Positions 50,416 through 61,365 of a stretch of DNA of 64,000 nucleotides are shown piece after piece. Source of the DNA: Paralithodes platypus (Eukaryota > Arthropoda > Malacostraca > Decapoda > Lithodidae); assembly GCA_032716605.1 (NCBI GenBank), contig CM064485.1:34786061-34850060 (forward strand), in the 5' to 3' direction. A program made the translations under genes and the position numbers. The notes below the pieces were generated by a model. The model was not told where the DNA came from. It did not search any database and saw only the letters and a list, made by a program, of their open reading frames with translations. The stretch's first letter is position 1. The number at the start of each line of letters is the position of its first letter.

Positions 50416-51614
50416 GTCAGGATTACCAAGTTGCAGCTAGCACTAAGGTGACTCCTAACCCCTCCCCTTGCCCCGAGTTCTCTCAAAATCTCACTCATTT
50501 CGTTGAAAAAATGCCTCAACAAACGAAAGAAGACAAGTCCAAGCAACTCCCTCTCGGTAATCCCCCCATTTCTCCTAACTCTGTCCAGGATCAATCCTCC
50601 CATGTTTCCAGGGCAGACTCTGATGTATGTAAAAACTATTCTACCAAATATTTATGTACACGTGTTTCCAGGGAAAATGCCGACCTATGTACCCAACAAT
50701 GTTTTCCCCATGCCCCCAGAAATGCTCAGCTATTCCACAACCAACAAAATTCCCCTTGTGACAGTTTTCCGTCAGTAGCTCCCTTCCACCCCCACACAAT
50801 TCACACCCCTAGAAAACTTCAAAACCCCACACTTGACTCGCCCTCTCATGACAGACAAACCCACCAATCCCATATAACCTCTAAACAAACCGTGACTGCC
50901 ACCGACAAAACTCCCCAAATTCGTCCTGTTAACAACCACAAATCAGTACATCAGTCCTCCACCAATAACCCATGTTCTATACCTAACTCTTCCCCCACCA
51001 ACCCTCCGCAGTTCCACCAACAAATTCCGTTTTCTAAATCGCTCACCCCTCACCATTCTGATCCTCCCACACGCGCCGTTAATCCCCCCCTCACGCGTGA
51101 CGACCTATGTACCCAACAATGTTTCCCCCATGCCCACAGAAATGTTCAGCTATTCCACAACCAACAAAATTCCCCTTGTGACAGCTTTCCGTCAGTAGCT
51201 CCCTTCCACCCCCACACAATTCACACCCCTAGAAGACTTCGAAGCCCCACACTTGACTCGCCCTCTCATGACAGACAAACCCACCAATCCCATATAAACT
51301 CTAAACAAACCGTCACTGCCACCGACAAAACTCCCCAAATTCGTCCTTTTAACAACCACAAATCAGTACATCAGTCCTCCACCAATAACCCATGTTCTAT
51401 ACCTCACTCTTCCCTCACCAACCCTCCACAGTCCCACCAACAAATTCCGTTTTCTAAATCACTCACACCTCACCAAGCTGATCCTCCCACACGCGCCGTT
51501 AATCCCCCCCTCACGCATGACCCCCACCAAAGTGATCCCCCCCTCCCCCTTATGCGTACCGAGCACCTGCTCACCAGTCGATCCCCCACCATCATTAGCC
51601 CAGCTGTAGTTTAA
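50416..51614 (+). pseudogene. PR-RT linker with 420-bp tandem duplication (right)
   Basis: One open frame of 388 residues (50448-51614). Units 50681-51100 and 51101-51520 are 420 bp each and in phase. Residues are mostly Pro, Ser, Thr, His, Asn and Gln. Before and in the first unit, cysteines are spaced C-x8-C-x10-C-x3-C, with another in SPCDSF; the second unit repeats the last three. An in-frame TAA at 51612 separates it from the RT part, which continues in the same frame. The spacing is not that of a CCHC knuckle. Role unknown. Confidence 0.88.
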
Positions 51615-51680
51615 AATAAATGTCAAATTCCCCCCCGCCATCAAAAATGGGTTAACCTTCGACCCATACCCCAAACTCAC

Positions 51681-52691
51681 ATGATATTTTCCCCCACTAC
51701 CACGTCCACCAACCCCAATCGTTGCCTCTTACAACCCGCCATCATTTCCGCTCGCATCAACCACATTCTCGTGGCAAATATCTCTGAAGAATCCCTGACA
51801 TTACCAAAAGGCCTCATCATAGACCTCGAAACTTTTGATGACCTCCCCATAGATTCCAATGACACCCCTACCAGCCTCAAATTGCCCCCTCTCCCTGACA
51901 CATTATCCGACCACCAAAAACACAGCATGTACGAACTATTGCTAGAGTTCAGTGACGTGTTTGCCCAACAATCCACTGAAATCGGACAGACCAATGTGGA
52001 ACAACACATCATTAACACCACAGGCCCCCCCATAAGACAACCATCCCGTAGAAAAAAATCCCATACAACGCCAGGAAGAGGAACGCCAAGTCCAAGAGAT
52101 GTTAGAGGCCGGAATTGCTACCCCGTCCATTAGCCCTTGGTCTTCCCCTGTTGTCCTAGTAAAATAGAAAGATGGGTCAACCCGTTTTTGCGTCGATTAC
52201 AGGAGATTGAATGACGTAACCATTAAGGACGCTACGCCATTACCCAGGATAGACGATTCCCTCGACTCCCTGTACGGATCCAGATGGTTCACTACCCTCG
52301 ACTTGCAAGCAGGGTATTGGCAAGTGCCTATCAAGGCAGGGGACCAAGAAAAACAGCATTTTCCACTAATGGTGGCCACCACTACGAATTTAACGTCCTA
52401 CCTTTTGGCCTTTGTAACGGACCCGCCACTTTCTCCCGTTTGATGGAAGCGGTATTACATGGCCTGACCTGGGAAACCTGCCTAGCGTATCTAGACGATA
52501 TTATTGTGTACTCACAAACCTGGGAAGAACACCTCCTCAGGTTGAGACAAGTTCTTCAAAGAATCCGAGCCGCCGGGTTGAAATTAAAACCCTCAAAGTG
52601 CGAGATTGCACGAAATAAGGTAGATTTCCTCGGCCACGTAATATCTGAACATGGTATTGCACCAGACCCGAAGAAGCTTCAAGCCATATAA
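51681..52691 (+). pseudogene. Reverse transcriptase (right)
   Basis: Pieces 51681-52133, 52207-52443 and 52284-52691 carry the pre-RT segment, [13 protein letters not shown] and YLDDIIVYS. An extra A in the run near 52055 and a TAG in VLVK*K near 52163 are private to this copy. The frame break after GDQEK and the TAA at 52689 are shared with the left copy and so predate the arm duplication or were inherited by both alleles. Confidence 0.93.
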
Positions 52692-53330
52692 AACCAACCC
52701 CCACCCACCACCGTTAAAGGAGTACGTTCTTTTCTAGGTTTAGCCACATACTACAGACGTTTCGTCCCACACTTTGCCGCAATAGCCAGACCCCTCCACC
52801 AACTCACCCACAAGGACACCACATTCACCTGGACACCTGAAAGAGACCTTGCTTTTAACACTTTGAAACAAAAGCTAATCCAAGCCCCGATTGTCGCTTT
52901 CCCTGATTACCATAAACCTTTCCGTCTTTATACCGACGTATCTCTGCACGCCATTGGTGCAGTTTTAGCTCAAGTAAGAGACGGAAAGGAACATGTGATA
53001 GCGTATGCCAGCTCCACACTCAACCAAGCCCAACAGAATTATGTAGCCACCAAGAGAGAGTGCTTAGGGATCATTTGGGCACTCAACCACTTCAGGTCAT
53101 TTGTGTTGGGCGCAAAACTCGATATAATAACCGACCATCAATCTTTGCAATGGTTGCGTAAGTGCGAAACCAACTCGGCCATCTTGGTACGCTGGAGGGA
53201 GACACTAGAGGACTACGATTTTACAATACAGTATCGTCCAGGTAAACTTCACACCAATGCAGACGCCCTGTCACGTTTGCCAGTACCGAAAGACCCCCCC
53301 ACCAACCTAGCCGCCTTACAAAACACTGAG
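52692..53330 (+). pseudogene. RT connection and RNase H (right)
   Basis: Continues after the shared TAA with the FLGLATYYRRF motif. In the 257-residue open piece 52863-53636 the acidic residues are D25 (YTDVS), E66 (KRECL), D91 (TDHQS) and a later D in NADALSRL. All four expected catalytic positions are kept. Confidence 0.92.
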
Positions 53331-54500
53331 CTCTTATCTACCCCCATCCACCAACATAATTCCCCCCCAGCACCCTCACTAATTCAATCTTGGGAAACAA
53401 GAATCAGACCACCCTGGATACCGTTAAATGTTTTCAGGAAACTGACTCGCTGGGGAGATCAACTTGCCACAGACTCCGGTCACATAGTCCTAGACCCCAC
53501 CATTGCCCACGACTACATGATTGCCATCCACGAGGGAAACGGCATACACCTTGGACAAAAGAAGATGTTAAAAATCTTCGCGGATCAGTACTGGACAGAC
53601 TGGATCAGTACCCCTCCAAGATTGCACAACGCGTGACCGAATCCTGCAAACCTTGTTTATTGGGGAAGGATAGATCACGCACCCCAGGCCCAGCTGGTAC
53701 CATTTCTGCCAACAAACTGTTCCAAGTCCTATCCCTCGACATCATGGGCCCGTTTCCTTCTTACGCTGGCAACCGCTATATCGTCACATTTGTTGACGTA
53801 TATTCAAAAATTTTAATAGCCTGCCCAGTTAAAGACCACACAGCCACCACCGTCGCCACACTGCTTGCCACAGAAGTGTTCCCTATATTCGGCCTTCCCC
53901 TTGCTCTTCTATCCGACAATGCCCCCGAATTTAGTGGACACGTTTGGCACCAGTTCACCCAACAATGCGGTATTAAGATCAAACACTCATCCCCGTACTG
54001 GCCTCAATGAAATGCTATATGCGAATGCAGCCATTGCACCATCAACAACCAGTTACGTACCAAAATGATTGCTCTTAACACCTCAGACTGGCCATCACAG
54101 ACAAAGATGATACAATGGGGCATGAACACCTGTCCCCGAGAAGACGGTATTTCCCCTCATGAACGTGTTTACGGCGTACCCCCCCTGTTACTGCCGTTCC
54201 ACCATCACGCTCACCTCCCCTCCAACACCTCCACAATTGACCCATTGCAACATCTGCAAAACACCCTCCATACCGCCCAAACTTGTCACGACACCAAAAC
54301 TGATAACCCCGATGATAAAAACCCTTTCGCCATCCATGACACCGTAATGGTAGCCAACCTCCCTGTCACCAACAAATTAGGCCCTCGCTATGTCGGCCCC
54401 TACACCATCATACAAGTCCCAAATGCCTATCAAGTCACCATTGATTATCACGGCGTGACTCGCACGTTCCGAACTAGATTCGTCCGAGCTTTTAAACCTC
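53330..54500 (+). pseudogene. Integrase domain (right)
   Basis: HHCC region (IHEGNGIH, then SCKPC), catalytic SLDIMGPFP and LSDNAPEF, and GPRYVGPY of the GPY/F module. A shared frame break follows ADQYW. A TGA at 54008-54010, directly after SPYWPQ and a few codons before the catalytic Glu, is private to this copy (the left copy has GGA). Two Arg codons after it are also changed to Cys. The spacing of the DDE triad is otherwise normal. Confidence 0.92.
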
Positions 54501-56453
54501 TAAAACCACAAGACATTACCCCACCCCACACGTCCAACCCTGAATTGAACACCCCTACTACCCCTCCCAATCAGGCTATGAATGTTTCCCTACAAACCCC
54601 TAAGGGCCTAAACCCTCCAGCACCGAACCGGCCGATCATTCCTCAACATACCCCCCAAACTAACCTCCACAAACCCCAAGCCCCCACTATCACACCTTCC
54701 TCCACCATGACCCATTCCTTCACTTCTGATAGTCAAGTACCTCCCCAACTTATCCAAGTACGAAAACCTCCACCCACAACCCCGACCACAACGGAAACCC
54801 TCCCGTCTAGCCCTGACGTACCTCCACCAGGCACCACAGTAAGAAAACCACCACCCCCACCTAAAACCAAGTACACACCCAACCGCACCACACAATCTAC
54901 CTCAGTAACCTCACACTACAACTTACGCCCACGACTAAGATCTTTTAAAACCTCCAGAAAACACACCCTGCTAACCAAGTCCCGTAGGGCTGCCAGACCA
55001 CTATCCTCCTCCTCCTCTTCTTCTTCGTCGAATTCTCCTCCACAAAGGGAAGGAAGACGAATAATCACAAGTAAACACCATAACCCCTCTAACTATATTC
55101 CAAAAATAACCACCCCCACCCTCCCACGAAAGAACATACCTTCCCCTTCAACCTCATCCCCTCTCAACCCCCACCTCATCACCCCGAATGACCTGCTAGA
55201 TCTACCCCTCACCCAAACTCCCACAAAACCGCCTATTTCCACCACCATCAAATCACCAACCCCACCAAAGAACACACCCAACACATTTTCCTACCCCCAA
55301 TCCTCCCAATTAAACCTCCACTCCCTACCCACCCGTCTAGCCGCCCCCCCGCATCCACCCCTTTCCCCTCCACTATCCCTGCGACCCCACCCACGCATCA
55401 ACCAACCTCATCATCTCATCAAACCCCCAACCAACCAACCCCTAAAAAGTACCCTATGCCAACGACCAACCCTCCTCACACACCACGTCTAACACACAAC
55501 TAACTCCTAACCAAAGCCCCTCCAAACTGACGTACCCGACCTCCACACCCCCACTTGAATCCCCCCACCAAGTCGCCCCTGAGAGAACCCCCATACATAC
55601 CCTCACCCAATCCTCTCCCATTCCGCCTACCACCCCCACTCGACAAAAACCTCCACACGCATCTACCTCTCAAATAACACCCTACCTCCCCCTCACTAAA
55701 TGCCCTCCACCTGTAAAGCGTTCTTCCCCTCAATATAAAACATCGTCAAGCGACTCAAGTCCCACTACAAACATCTACCTTCCCACCAGAACCTCCAAAG
55801 GTAGAATCATCAACAGACCCATCAGATTTGAAGACAGTTATGTAAAAACAACACCCCGTTCTTACACTAAAGACCCAAGCCACACAACACACACACCTCC
55901 TTTCTCACACACCTCCATCACGCACCTTACCTAAACCAATATTGCACATTGCCTCCATATATTTTCCCAGCCTGCAACACCACTCAAGAAAACCCCAAAA
56001 ACTCCAGACTCATATCCCCCCTTCACCCCCAGCTCCGTTTTCACGTGTTCGTCCCTCCCCTTCAGTTATTAACCCCTTCACCACACTGAAGAGGCCTCCT
56101 GTCAATCCCACACACCTCACTCGATACATGACCTCCACCATGAACAAATCCACACCAATTGTCACCCCCGTCCCTACCCCACGGAGGAAGAATACACACC
56201 GTTCATAAGAAAGGTTAAAGTAAAAACGTCCACAGGACGCTTAGCCCGTCTACAGCGCCCCCATCAAGCCCGGGCAACCGCCCTCCACAACACCGAGGAC
56301 ACATTCCTACAGGTCTACATAAACCGGCAAAAGAAACCTGACCCTCGCTCTCTTGCTTGGTGGGACCTTCTAAATACCCTCAAAATGACCCACCATGACT
56401 ATGCTTCTTTTCACTTCACCCTTGAGGCTCGAGGACGAGCCTACAACGAATGA
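54500..56453 (+). pseudogene. pol C-terminal Pro/Ser/Thr-rich tail (right)
   Basis: The frame 54065-55492 (475 residues) is open through HYNLRPR (about residue 290), the Ser run (55003-55035) and many Pro/Thr repeats; later parts lie in other frames up to the TGA at 56451. The coding strand is strikingly G-poor and C-rich here. The tail is about as long as RT and integrase cores together. No chromodomain is visible. The frame just past the stop is open for a further 60 codons into the 3' LTR. Confidence 0.8.
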
Positions 56454-56461
56454 GAGGGAAG
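56452..56461 (+). other. Polypurine tract (right)
   Basis: GAGAGGGAAG directly before TAAAATACC of the 3' LTR; overlaps the stop codon of the pol tail. Confidence 0.88.
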
Positions 56462-59400
56462 TAAAATACCCCAGAACGAGAAGCCCACCACGGAAGCCAC
56501 GAGCGAACACCACCAGGAAACGGGAACAGAAACACCCGAAGGAAAGGCCCACAGAACGAAAGGACCAGGTGACCAAGCCAACCAGTTAAGACAGGCCGAA
56601 GCCCGCAGGGCTAAGCAGCTCCAAACCACACCTGCCTATCCCTTCTAATCACTGACCCTTCCCCTACCTCGCGTATACACTACCCCTCGTGTCCTACACC
56701 TCTACCTACATGATGATGAACATGGATACACCTTAATTTAATACACCCATGCCCTGTCCCTAGGTTGAGCCAATGCCAACCAGTTCAGACAGGCCTAAAT
56801 CTATGTATGTTTTTCCATCCAAGAAGTAATATGTTAACCCCCTGTCTTGCCAGACTAAGTTTCTGAAGACCAACCGCCCCCATAAATCTATGTATGTTCT
56901 TCCATCCGAGAAGTAATCTGTTAAAACCCCATGTCATAATTGATAAGAAACTATGATACCCACGGATACACCAGTGTATGTATAACCATATTTCCTGTAA
57001 GACCTAGACAGAAATGACTGCAGATGTTAGCCACCATGCAGTACCTCTAATTCTTACCCCAACCAGAGATTGTATACACCACCCTCTGTTACCATTGTCT
57101 CGACGCCTTTCCACCACGAAACAATACCGAAGCTACCCCTACGAACTGCCGCTTTCTTTGATATATATGTCATAGAAAACGCAGTTCCCGGGAACAACTA
57201 GAATCAGCAAGAAATAGTGTCAGAGTAACAGTGTCCATAACCATCGTATTGACGAGTAATAATACACCATGTTTTCTCTACTTTTATCCACAGTCAAGCA
57301 CACACCTACAGTTAACCTCCTCTTCCCCACAGCCCACAGTCCACATGATTCTATCATTTCCAAACTCATATACCACCACTTATTGCTCATCCCCCCGGTA
57401 GCGTTTGGCTAACGTACCTTCCCTGTCATTACCCCCCAGGCTACGATACCCACTGTAGCCTAATGCCACCCCTACGCCCAGAGACCTTAGGGTCAAACTC
57501 CACGTATCCCCCTTCACCCTCTCCCTCTCGTTAACCCCCCACGCTCCTCAACTCCCTTCCGACCTAGCCTCTCCAGCATACCCCCTGAATATCCTTAACT
57601 TTTCCGTTACTAACATTCTCAAACCTTTTGTATATATACTCCTATCCAGCCTACCTTCCCCCAGTAGAAAGGAACACCATTAGAACTTTACTAACCCTTT
57701 GCATGCCATCTATTCCCTCACAACCATTCACAACCCTGTACCGAATGATCGTCCGAGCGAGGCTAGCCGCCTCACCAGTGACTAACTTCTATTGCCATAC
57801 TTCCAGATCAATGTGGCAGAGATAGCACAGTCTCCACCACATCCAACACCCATGCAATTAACAACCCAACCAAGAAAACCAGCTGATCAAGGCACCTACG
57901 GTTTTGGTATTACGAACACCCACATCTGTCTCATAAACAGAGGGTTATTACAAACCCTTGTAATATGGCAAGCCCCCAGCCACAGCCGCCCCGACAACCA
58001 TCACAGAGAGGGGGCACGCTCCTACCCCTTTCACCCACCGAGGAGGGAGACCCCGACCCCTGCGGAGGTATACCTGACCCCTGTTTTGACTTCCGGGTCA
58101 TTGCCAGGTAGCCCAGGAATTCTTCCTATCACTGAACTAACCATGTATAACTAACACCCTGACTAACCTCTATTAACCCACAATAACCCATTAACCTTTC
58201 TTGCACACTCCAATAACCAAATTAGCACCTCAGCTATACCATAGAATGAAGACTGAGAAATCTAAGAGAGACGCCCTATCACAGCTGTCCCAAACCTCCT
58301 CGCAAAGTAGATCCAGTCTCTCTCCCCTGAATACTTCCAATATAGCCAAAATAGTACCTCTTACTAAGGCTCAGTTATATCACATTATGAAGGCTCCATA
58401 CCGCCATGTGCCACAACAGTAATCACCCCCTTACCTAGTTCCCGTATCCATTGAGAGCTCAATAAGTCCATCAAAACTCGAGATCCCTATGGCCTACAGG
58501 GTCCAAAACTGCCCCTATAAATCAATCTCCAGACCCCCAGTAAAATCAGTTGAAAGATAGACACCAACCAGTGGCTGGCCCCTTAAGTTGACCTCTAGCT
58601 CTGCCCTTGTGTTGTTCCTAAGAATTGAGTTCCAGAGCCGGCAGACTCCGTGGCAGATTGAGATAGAAACATCTGTCCACGTAAAAAACATCTACATGCA
58701 CCTTATAACCTTCACATAAACCAGTGGGGATATAAGAGTGTAGCCAGCAACGATCGCCAAGAGATCCGTCTTGAGAACTTCTACATATGGACCATCTGGA
58801 CGGCCGCGGAACCAGTCGCTAGCCCCCAACCTCACGGACGCAAGATAACCAGGACCAGACCAATCAAATATGACCCAAGATTCACTCTATCAGTACTACA
58901 GTGTTACAGTGCTAGGTAGAGATTCACTTATTAATATTTCTACGAAGTGGCTATATCTTTGTCCCAGTGTAATTCATATATGACCATTCCATTAGGAAGT
59001 GCTAAGCGTATCAGTGTTTATTAATTAACAGGCGATATTAACTCTCGTAATTACTCATATATCCAGATACTAATACATAACCGTGAAACCCTAGTGATAT
59101 CTGATGTTCGCCCACTGATTTGCGTTCTATGTGTTTCTGATACAAGAATATAAAACTTAGATCAGTACCCCCTCAGGTTACTAGAATTCCCGTAATCTAA
59201 AATACGCGTGTCTAATCTTGTCTATGAATTACTCCTTGTGCACCAGAGCTACTAGTGATAAATCTAACATTGAATATGAATCTATAAGTAATATTTATGG
59301 TCTCCAATATATAAACTTGTGAATAAAGCCAGTGATCAGAAGATTAATACCTGAATGTTGGAAGAGGGAGACTAGGCTCCATCCAGATCCACTTAATGCT

Positions 59401-59645
59401 AGTTTGTTTAACTTCTATCAATTGTTTTGTACGAATATTCATACCTTCTTATGCGTCAGATTAATCATCATCAAACAACATATAGAAGTGTGTCCCAAAA
59501 TAAAAGTGATCGTGTGTCGTGTTGCCGTGTGTTTATTTTGTGTTCTCTATTCCTCATACCTTGTTTTGTGCATGCAGCCTTCTATACCCAGTCAGTTAGA
59601 ACTCACATTACCCAAGTTAATCCTGTAGAAAAACAGGGCATAACA
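56462..59645 (+). repeat. 3' LTR of right-arm Gypsy element
   Basis: 3184 bp, the same length as the 5' LTR. Starts TAAAATACC (ATG of the U3 frame changed to ATA) and ends CATAACA. The 41-bp direct repeat is at 56797 and 56884. It carries ATGTAGATG-type variants (near 58692, read on the other strand) shared with the left 3' LTR only. Confidence 0.95.
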
Positions 59646-59650
59646 CAAAT
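59646..59650. repeat. Target-site duplication CAAAT, 3' side
   Basis: Pairs with 45691-45695 and fixes the outer limits of the 13.95-kb insertion. Confidence 0.9.
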
Positions 59651-59969
59651 GTTGTATATAGCCTATTACATAGGCCTATACATTTTGAAGGCAGGCTCGT
59701 AAAATTTGTACATTTTGTGCCACCCCACTATAATGAGAGTGGGTTATCAGACTTTGGGGTAACAGAAAACGCAGCAATGAACCCAGTTGTTTACTTCTTC
59801 AAGCCTGTGGAGGAGCAGGGTTGAGTTGGCTTGATATTGGACACCCTTTTATGGCATTTGGGTGTGAAATACGACACCATTTCCAGTCTATCGGAGATAA
59901 TGATGGTAAAGGAAAATGCGGCTCATTTCCAGTCTATCGGAGATAATGATGGTAAAGGAAAATGTGGGT
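59651..59969. repeat. 3' flank with 46-bp tandem repeat (right)
   Basis: Mirror of 1075-1397: unique-looking sequence to about 59815, then the GGAGCAGG...CTTGATATTGG repeat block and two tandem copies of GGAGATAATGATGG (period 46). No gene. Confidence 0.65.
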
Positions 59970-60396
59970 TTAACCCTTTAGCGGCGCTCGACTTAAGTCG
60001 TGCACCAACTTTCAGCAAGTTAGGAGCATTATTAAAGCTTTTAAAGGGTTAAAATCGAGTGCAAATGGCCGGGAGCACAGCGGGCCAGACAGCCGACTCC
60101 CAGGGCTTACCGCCGCCCATTAACTCATGTTCCCTGTGTTCTCGAGAGGCCGGCAGTGTAGCCAGTAGTGAGTATAGCTGGGAAAAATATACCGATATAT
60201 GCTAAACTCCCATGTTCGTGGCATCACTGCAAGGGAACCACGAGTGCTACGTAGCTCGTTCTGGTCTCATTTTGAAGCCTTTAGTGCCTAGTTTTTTGCT
60301 AAATATTTTTTGTTTCATGCAGATGCTTGATTTATCATGCAGGAGGGCCTGAATATGCCCAAATGAGCCCAAAACACCCCACTAGACAAGGGTTAA
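59970..60396 (+). mobile_element. piggyBac-type MITE, 419 bp
   Basis: TTAA at 59970-59973 and 60393-60396. Ends CCCTTTAGCGG and, on the other strand, CCCTTGTCTAGTGG form an imperfect terminal inverted repeat. No transposase. Its first 35 bp resemble those of the MITE at 62185 (CCCTATACTGGCGG, then TAAGTCG), so the two are diverged members of one group. Confidence 0.65.
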
Positions 60397-61032
60397 AGAG
60401 CATAGCTCGTCCAATATTTTGACTCGGGTATCACCAAAATCGTCATTGTCAATGTACACCATACCCCTAAAAAATATTAGGTGGCTGGGTTCTATATAAT
60501 ATATATAGATATATGCAATTTTGTGTTTTGGGGGGATGAATTTCGTGACGTCACAGGCGTTATAGTGACGTCAGCGTAAGTACCGTGAGTAATATTTTCA
60601 CAAATCCCACCCTCAGTCAAACTAATTTCCTAGTCTAGTTGTGGAGTTGCCAGTTTCTATAAATTATTGTTTCCAATAATAGCCCCATGGAAAACGAAGG
60701 GATATCTTACCTATCACATAAAGATTCAAATATTAGTAAATGAAAGTAGAGAAAATTGGAAATAACCTAAAAAACCCATATAGCCGGGAAAAATACAATT
60801 GTATTTGGGAATCGGCTCATTCCCACTAAACAACTGAACTGGGAGGGAAGGGCCTGTCACTGAACGATCGATAATAGCCGAGTGTATTTTTAATTTAATA
60901 AATAAATGAACTGTGCATACAACCATTTTTGCATATCTGAATATCCTTACTATATATTTTAAGTACACACACGATAAATTAGGTAAAACTGAGAGGTCAG
61001 GAGTTTATTTAAAAGTTATCTTACCGTACGAA
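60397..61032. repeat. Outer flank of right arm
   Basis: Mirror of 1-644. Holds (TA) runs, two GACGTCA sites (60547-60574) and a segment (60675-60805) with a diverged direct repeat at 61075-61215. No gene supported. Confidence 0.6.
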
Positions 61033-61365
61033 AATATAAGAGACGAAGCGAAACATGGTGAACAAACTGATGAGTTTCCCAATGATAGCCCCATGGAAAA
61101 CGAAGGGATGTCTCACCTATATATCACATAATGATTCATATATTACCAAATTAAAGTAGAGCACAGTGGAAATAACCTATAATTGTCCATATAGCCGGAA
61201 ATAACACAATTGAATTGGGGTTTCGATTCCCGCTGGTATCCAGTTAAAATTTACCCTATTATGGTACTATTATATTATTATTATTAAAGCCGCATTTTCC
61301 TTTACCATCATTATCTCCGATTAGACTGGAAATGGTGTCGTATTTCACACCCAAATGACCATTTA
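61033..61365. repeat. Unduplicated flank with repeat relatives
   Basis: 61075-61215 is a diverged direct repeat of 60675-60805 (GATAGCCCCATGGAAAACG landmark). 61290-61365 matches the 46-bp unit region of 1127-1200. No gene. Confidence 0.6.

Larger units (their letters stand above)
33046..61032. repeat. Right arm of the giant inverted repeat
   Basis: This is the mirror of bases 1-28887. It contains the 3' LTR of the central defective element, a mosaic of small repeats, and the complete 13.95-kb Gypsy element with its flanks. It is the cleaner arm: its two 3184-bp LTRs have equal length and its target-site duplications are exact. The match to base 1 ends at 61032, and sequence continues beyond with no partner in the window. 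Confidence 0.95.

Noticed and set aside
54500..56453. An envelope gene after integrase
   Set aside because: No signal peptide, transmembrane segment or cleavage-like site; composition is Pro/Ser/Thr throughout and in phase with integrase.
45696..59645. Copia or BEL/Pao assignment
   Set aside because: Domain order PR-RT-RNase H-integrase and the GPY/F module are those of Ty3/Gypsy.
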